A stretch of 64,000 bases of DNA from Euptelea pleiosperma (lineage: Eukaryota > Streptophyta > Magnoliopsida > Ranunculales > Eupteleaceae), in the NCBI GenBank assembly GCA_035048495.1, contig CM068548.1, positions 1,736,001 through 1,800,000 on the forward strand, in the 5' to 3' direction. The notes below the pieces were generated by a model. It saw nothing but the letters and a program-made list of their open reading frames with translations, did no database searches and was not told the DNA's origin. The position numbers were made by a program, and so were the translations under genes. This document shows positions 57,532-64,000 of this stretch, piece after piece; within the stretch, counting starts at the first letter, position 1, and every line of letters starts with the position of its first letter.

Positions 57532-57787
57532 CGGCACCAATTGTCGTGGAGAGAGAGAGAGAGAGAGAGACGTACCTGTAGTGGTGGCGACGGTGACGAC
57601 CTCCTCCTCCTCCTCCTCCTCCTCCTCCTTCTTCTTCTTCTTCTTCTTCTTCTTCTTCTTCTTCAACAACCAGGTGGGGTGGGGTGGGTGCTTGGGTTTT
57701 TTTTTTTTGTCTAAGGGTATTTTCGGCCCAAAGGCACCCAAATGGGGTGCTTATGGAATTTGTGGGGTTCGAATAGAACTACCCTTT
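57155..57787. mobile_element. 633-bp foldback transposon-like element with microsatellite arms
   Basis: Outer arms of about 75 bp are inverted (AGGGTAATTCTATTTGCACC and GAATAGAACTACCCTT, with TTCCATAAGCA/TGCTTATGGAA inside). TGGTA(A) flanks both sides. The inner arms also pair: CACCACAGGTACGTCTCTCT with GAGAGACGTACCTGTAGTGG, and GAAGAAGAAG with CTTCTTCTTC. The whole element can fold into one long hairpin. ATG at 57431 with a GGTACGT donor-like end looks gene-like, but it is mirrored on both arms. Confidence 0.75.
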
Positions 57788-58104
57788 TGGTAAACTCAAT
57801 AATGCAATTCAAAAGGCACTGATCCACACCTTCCACGAGCGTATGCCCCTTCTCAATGAAAACTGGTTCTCACTCTAAACATTAAGCAATCGCTCGATTG
57901 AAGACAATTTTGATCGAACAACTAGGATAATCACTACCATTGTCTCGTCTCAACCGTCACATCAAAACTTCAAAAATAATCAAACATTTTCATCTCTCAC
58001 CATTTTTTCCTTCTATACAACTTGGATGAGCTTTGCAACTTCGACAAATGAGGATCAGCCCTTCAACGGTATTAAAAGGCTTCTTCATTTCTCCTATTAA
58101 AGAT

Positions 58105-58479
58105 AGGGTGGGGCTCCGTTGACAGATATAAAATGTAGGGACACAATATAAGACAGGTGGCACACTGTTACAAGACTCTAACCATATGGATGTTTGTCCT
58201 ATCCCATGGTGGACCTACAAAGCAAAAATTAACCTGATTAGTGATTTATACGCTTTGGATTGGACTTATTTTCATGGGCTGATCTCAACTGTGGGAATTT
58301 GAGCAGTATTTGAGGTACAAAGATCCAACACTTATATATCACTAATCAGGCTGATATGTGGTTTGTAGGTCCACCATGGGATAGGACAAACATCTGTACG
58401 GTCAGAGTCCTATAACAGTGTGCCACCTGGCTTATATTGTGTCCCTGTCATTTTATAACTGTCAACGGAGCCCGACCCT
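58105..58479. mobile_element. Hairpin MITE, copy D (well preserved)
   Basis: Arms of more than 100 bp: GGGCTCCGTTGACAG...GGTGGCACACTGTTA...CCTATCCCATGGTGGACC, mirrored at GGTCCACCATGGGATAGG...AACAGTGTGCCACC...GTCAACGGAGCCC. TTAAAG on both sides (58097 and 58479) may be the target repeat. Non-coding. Confidence 0.8.
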
Positions 58480-58521
58480 TAAAGTTATGTTAGACTTCAT
58501 CTTTTTTTTTTCTCTTCTCTA

Positions 58522-58775
58522 CAACTTCGATGATTTGAAATGGTTTTGAACCCAAACTCAAAACATATTTCTAACTATGTCTGTCAATTGTTTGTTTTAT
58601 TTCCTCAAAGACTAGTTTCAAATGTTTTCTATACAACTTCAATAATTTGAAACGATTCTGAACCCAAACCTCTTTCTAACTATGTCTGTCAATTGTTTGT
58701 TTTATTTTTTCAAAGATAAATTTCAAATATTTTCTTTGCAACTCCGATGATTTGAAATGGTTTTGAATCTAAACT
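58522..58775. repeat. Tandem repeat of about 110 bp, 2.4 copies
   Basis: Units start at 58522, 58634 and 58739 with CAACTTCGATGATTTGAAA-like text. They share CTATGTCTGTCAATTGTTTG. Confidence 0.85.
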
Positions 58776-59400
58776 CATCTGTCATCTATTTTTTATGTTT
58801 TCTCTTTTTTTGTCATCTGTTTTCTCCTTGTCAATCATCGGTTTTTCCTTTTTTGTCATTTGTTATCTCCTTGTCTGTCATCGATTTTCCTCTTTTTTGT
58901 CATCTGTTTTTTCTTTTTACCATATGTTGTCTCTTTATCATCAATTTTTTCTTTTTTTGTCATTTGTTTTCTCCTTTTTGTCATTTCTTCTCATTGTATG
59001 TCATCTATTTATCATATCTGTCATCTATTTTCTCCTTTTTGTCATATGTTTTCTCCTTGTCGAGGACGTAGTCGATCGGATTCCGACGATGAACCTCATA
59101 AAAAATTTAGTGTCTCATTTTTCTTCATCTTTATCTTTTCTAACTCTTCTAGGGCGGATCTATCTCTTTACTTTGGGGAGGTGGGTGAGAATCTCAAGCA
59201 TCATTGATAGCTAAATCCCAGATTTTCACACAAAATGACCCATATAAACCAAATGAGTAGCTTGTAACAAAAAAATACATTGAAAAACATATGACAAGAG
59301 TGTACTAAACAGATAACAAAGCTTACAAAACAGATGACAAGTGTGTACAAAATAGATGACAAGAATACCAAAACAGATGACAAGAATGTCAAAACAGATG
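58776..59400. repeat. Foldback built of TGTCATCTGTTTT minisatellite arms
   Basis: Left arm 58776-59060: many copies of TGTCATCTGTTTTCTCCTTT-type units. Right arm 59275-59400: the same word on the other strand (AAAACAGATGACAAG, at least four times). The spacer (59061-59274) is unlike the arms. Confidence 0.75.
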
Positions 59401-60424
59401 CTATTATTGGAGTTTATGCTCTAAGAGTTCTACAAGTTTTCAGTGAAGCTTCACCTTTTTTGCTTCTTTGATATTGCATGCAAAGGAATGACTATGATAC
59501 CATGTAAACAGTCTCCCAACTCTATTAGATGATTGGATTTTTGCATTCATCTACCAAGAGTCTTAGTTGACGCTTGATAAAACTTTTTCTCAACCCTAAG
59601 TCTGAATGAACTGAAATTAAGTGATTTTGGTGAATGGCGTTTGATAAACAACTTAATTTCAGCACTTGTCACCAAAACCACTGAAATTAAATGAAAAGTA
59701 AAAAGTCACTCTCCCTTCACTTATTACGATAAGTGACAGCATCTTTTCAAAAGATTTTAATATTCTCTTTTAATACTGATAAAGTCCTTTTTCTTAAAGC
59801 TTTCTCTTTTAAAAACTTAGGCTTTCCCGCATGTGGGACAAATTGGTCGGCAACATCCTTTAAAATGATCTCACAAGTTCTACCACAGTTGGACCCCCAC
59901 GATCACCATTACACCACAAAAGCCTTGCTGATTCTTCCTACTGGGCCATTAGCATGGACTCATTAGCTAGTGTTGAACATCACAATGCTGCAGTCATAAC
60001 TATTTAATCACTTAATTGATTGTAACTATTAGATCCAACAATTAGATGATTGTAAGTCTTAACTAGCGAATAATCTGGACCCTTTGATTGGTGTAACTTA
60101 GAGCCGGTGGCTCATTTTCTCTTTTTAGTCGTTTTGTACAGTGAAATGTTTTCCATTTATAAAGAGAATGGTAGTTGATATTAGTGGCAAATAATGCAAC
60201 TCAAAGATGGAACATTCGTGATTGTTCATCGCTTGCTGGCAAAAGATACTCTGCCATTAAACAATCAATTTTTCTGCATAGGGGTTTAATGGTTTAAGCA
60301 AAGGGTTTCAGCGGCTTAGGTCAGAAGGTTGAAGCAAAGGGGTTGCAAATGCAAATGTAGTTCCTATGAGAAATGTTGAGACTGATTATGGTCGCAGAAG
60401 AGTTGAAGGAGAAAGTTAGATGAA
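59401..60424. other. No gene seen
   Basis: Non-coding by inspection; short ORFs only. Confidence 0.5.
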
Positions 60425-60426
60425 TA

Positions 60427-60717
60427 CAAAAAGTTCAACAAAGCAAATCAATCAACGATTTATGATAGTCGTACTTGTCAAAACCCTCTTTCTTGAGTAA
60501 ACCTTTGATGCTTTTTGCTACATACCCATGTGAGTATTTTTTTTTTAAAACATGGTTACGTGACAAAAACACTCTGGGTACATGTCGAGAACTCATTGGT
60601 AGTCCTGAGATTTGATGACAGCCTATAGTCATCAAAGGTTTACTTAAGAAGAGGGTTTTGACAAGTATGGTTGTCATAAAAAGTTGATTGATTTGCTTAA
60701 TGTACTTTTTGCGTTGA
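60427..60717. repeat. Hairpin (foldback), about 290 bp
   Basis: CAAATCAATCAACGATTTATG and ACTTGTCAAAACCCTCTTTC at the left are inverted at the right (GAGGGTTTTGACAAGTATGG, AAAAGTTGATTGATTTGC). Arms are about 95 bp. Confidence 0.78.
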
Positions 60718-60867
60718 AAATGACAACTTTTTGTTTTGAGGGCATGGGTATTAATGCCTGAAAATGAGCCCTAAAAAGTTGATTGATTTGCTTAATGTAC
60801 TTTTTGCGTTGAAAATGACAACTTTTTGTTTTGAGGGCATGGGTATTAATGTCTGAAAATGAGCCCA
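60678..60867. repeat. 95-bp tandem duplication
   Basis: AAAAAGTTGATTGATTTGC starts at 60678 and 60773. The copies differ by about one base (GCCTG/GTCTG). The first copy overlaps the right arm of the hairpin. Confidence 0.92.
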
Positions 60868-61159
60868 AATTAACGTCGGGAAGTTTGAAAAGTTATTGAT
60901 ATTCTGGTAATAAACTGCAAAATTGTTAATTATTTGGGAAATTTTCATTTTAAAAATAACATATTAAAATTATAACAGAAATAACTACGGTTATTTAAAA
61001 AAATGTTTCTCTTACCGTTGTTGAGGTTACTTTGAAAATAAAAAATAATATTTTGATCACAGTGTAACATGTCATAATGGTCATAACTATAATTTAAGGG
61101 ACCATTATATTGGAGCATTTAAAACCTTGCTCTAAGGGAGTTATATATATATATATATA

Positions 61160-61825
61160 CTAGGGGACCGCCACATGCGATGCATGTGCACCTTAACACG
61201 TGGCAGCACCTTACGCATGGCGTACTCTTCGAGATCGTTGATCGTATAGATGTTCACCCATCCCTTCGTGAACCTACATACAAAAATTTGTCAGGATTAG
61301 TTATTTCTATCCATCGGATTAGAGACTCTTTCATAGTTTGTTTTTAATAGTGGATTTTGAGTATTATTTGGCCAATGACAAAATGAAATCACTATGCAAC
61401 ATGATAACATCCATGGCTCTTGGACCATGTGATCATTACTATTTTAATAATGGGGTATGTATGTGAGGGTAACTTAATTAACTTTCTTTGTGATTTTTTT
61501 CCAAAATACCCACGTTGATGATGGACCATGTAATGAGCCACTTGGCACACACTATGAGATAACTGACCGTACGGACAGATAGGTGGACCTACGTACCAAA
61601 ATTTATCTAGATTTGTAATTTCTATCCGTTGGATAGTCTTTTTCATGGTTTATTTGTAACTGTGGATTTCAAACATTATGATCGAAATGTTAGAAATCAC
61701 TAATCAGGCTGATTTTTGTTGAGTTATATCTGTCATGGATGGGCCAAACATCTTTACGGTAAGTGGCCTATAAAATGTGCCATGTGGCTTAAATTGTGGT
61801 CCATCATCAACATTGACTATTGATG
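61160..61825. mobile_element. Hairpin MITE, copy E, interrupted or compound
   Basis: Begins CTAGGGGACCGCCACATGCG, as copy A does. After a first left half, unrelated text (about 61373-61510) follows, then a second set of family words (GGTGGACCTACGTACC, AGAAATCACTAATCAGGCTG, GATGGGCCAAACATC). It may be one copy with an insertion or two overlapping copies. Confidence 0.6.
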
Positions 61826-62327
61826 TTGACTAGCATTGATGCGTTGTTTAGACCACGTTGAAAAGTAAAATATACGATTACCAAAATGCCCTTAAAAAGT
61901 AAAAAAATAAAAGAAAAATGGGTATTTTTTAACAAAATGTAATTACCAAAATGCCCCTATAAAGTAAAAAAATATTTAAAAGGAATTGAAAAAGCAAATG
62001 GGGGTATTTTCGACAAAGTAAAATCATTTTTTTACATTTTAAATCATTTTAAATGCAAAGGGCTTATCTCTTTGATAAGTAGAACACACACACTAGTGGA
62101 TGAGTGATTGTAAGGACAAGATTAATTTGGAGGGGAAATCTGTAAATTGTGGCAACTTAAGGGACCATCAGAAAATTTAAATTCTGATGATGTCCATGTA
62201 TAATGGATAGGTAGTTATGGACGTAGATTCTTTGTGCCTGGGCTATATACAATGAATGGAAGGGGCTCATCGCAGAGTTCACCAAGTCAGCCAAACCAAA
62301 CGAAAGCATTATTTTCAAATCTATGGA
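61826..62327. other. No gene seen
   Basis: A-rich, with a repeated phrase ATTACCAAAATGCCC (61877 and 61940). No gene or boundary found. Confidence 0.5.
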
Positions 62328-62707
62328 TGTTAAGACCCAAACCAATACACAAAAGCACCTAGGTGATAGAGGTATGAAAAGTTTTAAGTCTAACCTTTAG
62401 GATCGTAACATTCCACCACGCTTCCAAGGCCAACATCCACGGTGGCCCACTTTGAAGCTTTCACTCCGGTACCCCTATTTTCTCACTTTTTGTGAGCGAG
62501 CCCCGGCATTTTTTTCGGTACCCCTATTTTTTCTTTTTTGAGCAAGCCCCCAGGTAGCCCTTTACTCAGGTCGCCCCTCCCGTGACTTGAACCCATGACG
62601 TGGGGTTGGCTTTGATACCAAATGTTAAGACCCAAACCAATACTCCAAATTAAAAGCACCTTAGTGACAGTGGAACGGAAAGCTAAGGTCTTAACTTAGG
62701 ATCGGTA
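62328..62707 (-). mobile_element. TRIM retrotransposon, minus strand
   Basis: About 380 bp with 83-bp terminal direct repeats (62328-62410 and 62623-62707). They share TGTTAAGACCCAAACCAATA and, at the other end, TAGGATCG. On the minus strand the right LTR is followed after two bases by TGGTATCAAAGCC (62620-62608), a tRNA-Met type PBS. The interior is non-coding with GGGGTACCG words. The size and layout are those of a terminal-repeat retrotransposon in miniature. Confidence 0.75.
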
Positions 62708-63186
62708 CGATCCTAAAGGTTAAGACTTAAAACTTTCCGCATCTCTATCACCTAGGTGATTTTGGTGTATTGGTTTCGGTCTTAACAGTTAGTATTAGAG
62801 CTAACCCCACCTCCAGGGTTCGAGTCACGGGAGAGGCAACTATTGTAAAATAAAAAAATAAAAAAAAGAGCTCACCATAGTATGAGATATGGAGGGCCCG
62901 CCATAGTGGCCTACTTGATCAGTCTCAGAAGGGGCGACCTAGGGAAAGGGCTACCTGGGGGCTCGCTCAAAGAATGAGAACATAGGGGTACCGAAAAAAT
63001 GTTGGGGGCCTGCTCACAAAAAATGAGAAAATAGGGGTACCAGCAGGAGTGAAAGCCACCTTAGAGTGGACCACTGTGGACATCGGCCTTGAAGGGTGGT
63101 GTAATGTTACAATCCTAAGTTAAGACCTTAGCTTTCCGCGCCACTATCACCAATGTGCTTTTGGAGTATTGGTTTGGGTCTTAGCA
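62706..63186 (+). mobile_element. TRIM retrotransposon, plus strand, head-to-head with the previous one
   Basis: About 480 bp. LTRs at 62706-62787 and 63105-63186 share CGATCCTAAAGGTTAAGAC/CAATCCTAAGTTAAGACC and TATTGGTTTGGGTCTTA. TAGTATTAGAGC (62790-62801) is a decayed PBS. The interior matches that of the minus-strand copy in reverse. The two copies abut through GGATCGGTACGATCC at 62700-62714. Confidence 0.75.
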
Positions 63187-64000
63187 TTAGTGGTAAGCCA
63201 AACTTTTTTTTACTTTATGAAATAACAAAGACCATCTTTATTCTCACTCATCTTCTTACCATCTTCTTCCCTTCACACTCTGCTAGACTACTATTCTTGT
63301 GTCTAAGCCTCTTCTTCCTCCATATTCTTCTCCCTTCTCTTCATCTCCTCTTCCTATTCTTTTTCCTTTTCTTCGTCTCCACCATCTTTTGCTTCTAAAT
63401 TGACCTTTTCGGAAAGGAAAACAGTTGCTTAGAAGGTATTATTATTGGGTTAAGATCTGAATCGAAACAATTAGAGTTGGAGATCAAGAAACAACAAGAA
63501 TAAAACCAACAAAAGTGGGAATGAATGGGGAGATGTTGCAACAAATAGAAGCCATGATGGATGAATTTTTAATGTTTTGCATCTTTAGCCTAAACTACTT
63601 GTATTTCTATACATTGGTGGCAGTCTTCTTTTGTGATTAACAACAAAACACCATATATATTCTCAGTTTTTTCTCCATGGAAACAGCACATCCAGCAACA
63701 AATCCATCCAAACAGAATAACCGATTCAAAGAAAACCAGACTACCTTTCTCGTTGTTTCCAAGCTTTAATATCCAAAAATTCAAAAAATAAAACCCTCTC
63801 TTCTCTATCTGAGCTTCAAATACCTTGGCTTTGTGTTATGATATACAACTTTCAAACATGAGCTTATTAAAAATGACTCAAATGGGTGGGGGTTTTAAAA
63901 GTTTTTCTCCTGTGGGTATTGGGAAATAAATAATGGGTTGTGATCTGAACTTCTAAAGGGCCTGAACTTTTTTCAAAAATAAAAATAAATTTAAAATTGA
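63187..64000. other. No gene seen
   Basis: Bases 63240-63400 are pyrimidine-rich and give low-complexity ORFs. The remainder is AT-rich. No recognised element. Confidence 0.5.

Noticed and set aside
58757..59214. Overlapping Phe/Leu/Ser-rich ORFs
   Set aside because: Translations of the TGTCATCTGTTTT minisatellite in three frames. Not a membrane protein gene.

Overview
This window is nuclear DNA of a flowering plant. The evidence is two ordinary plant genes with large introns, a dense and nested load of plant-type retrotransposons (a Sirevirus-like Ty1/copia element, non-autonomous Tat/Athila-like LTR elements, a LINE and TRIMs), and many MITE-like foldbacks. No bacterial, viral or organellar gene set is visible. 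The species cannot be named from the sequence alone.

Layout. Bases 1-5390 are old repeat debris: a minus-strand LTR fragment with an ATCGAT palindrome array, a gypsy-like LTR with a 47-bp tandem repeat, and an AACGGCCGTTA foldback. Bases 5391-32291 are one Sirevirus-like copia element (1.55-kb LTRs, decayed gag and pol, and a third ORF after pol) that was hit twice by related non-autonomous LTR elements. One lies in pol on the plus strand (8782-15166, TSD GCTAA). The other lies in the 3' LTR on the minus strand (20423-31484, TSD CCTCT). The second is very young: its 2.8-kb LTRs are almost identical, and it carries one intact 603-codon ORF of unknown function. Bases 32297-39850 are intergenic DNA with a hAT-type element carrying a perfect 8-bp TSD, several hairpin MITEs and a second hAT-like element.

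Genes. A two-exon plus-strand gene (39901-40105 joined to 48159-48859, 301 aa) encodes a GET2/CAML-type membrane receptor subunit for tail-anchored protein insertion. Its 8.05-kb intron holds a degraded gypsy element with a Pack-MULE-like transposon nested inside it. Convergent to it, a three-exon minus-strand gene (56777-55943, 51092-50917, 50713-50174, 516 aa) encodes a FRIGIDA-like protein of the FRL4 type. Its first intron contains a LINE fragment, a MITE and a 123-bp tandem duplication. The two genes share no evident pathway. Bases 56778-64000 are foldbacks, minisatellites and two head-to-head TRIM elements.

The most interesting signals are these. (1) The Sirevirus has a GGTCGACC-type palindrome array followed by a TATA box just upstream of its third ORF, copying the layout of its own LTR promoter. 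Two other LTR families here also carry their own palindrome arrays. (2) The young LTR element carries the orphan 603-aa ORF with C-terminal helical repeats. (3) A Pack-MULE candidate, a head-to-head TRIM pair and several long hairpins could be sources of small RNA.
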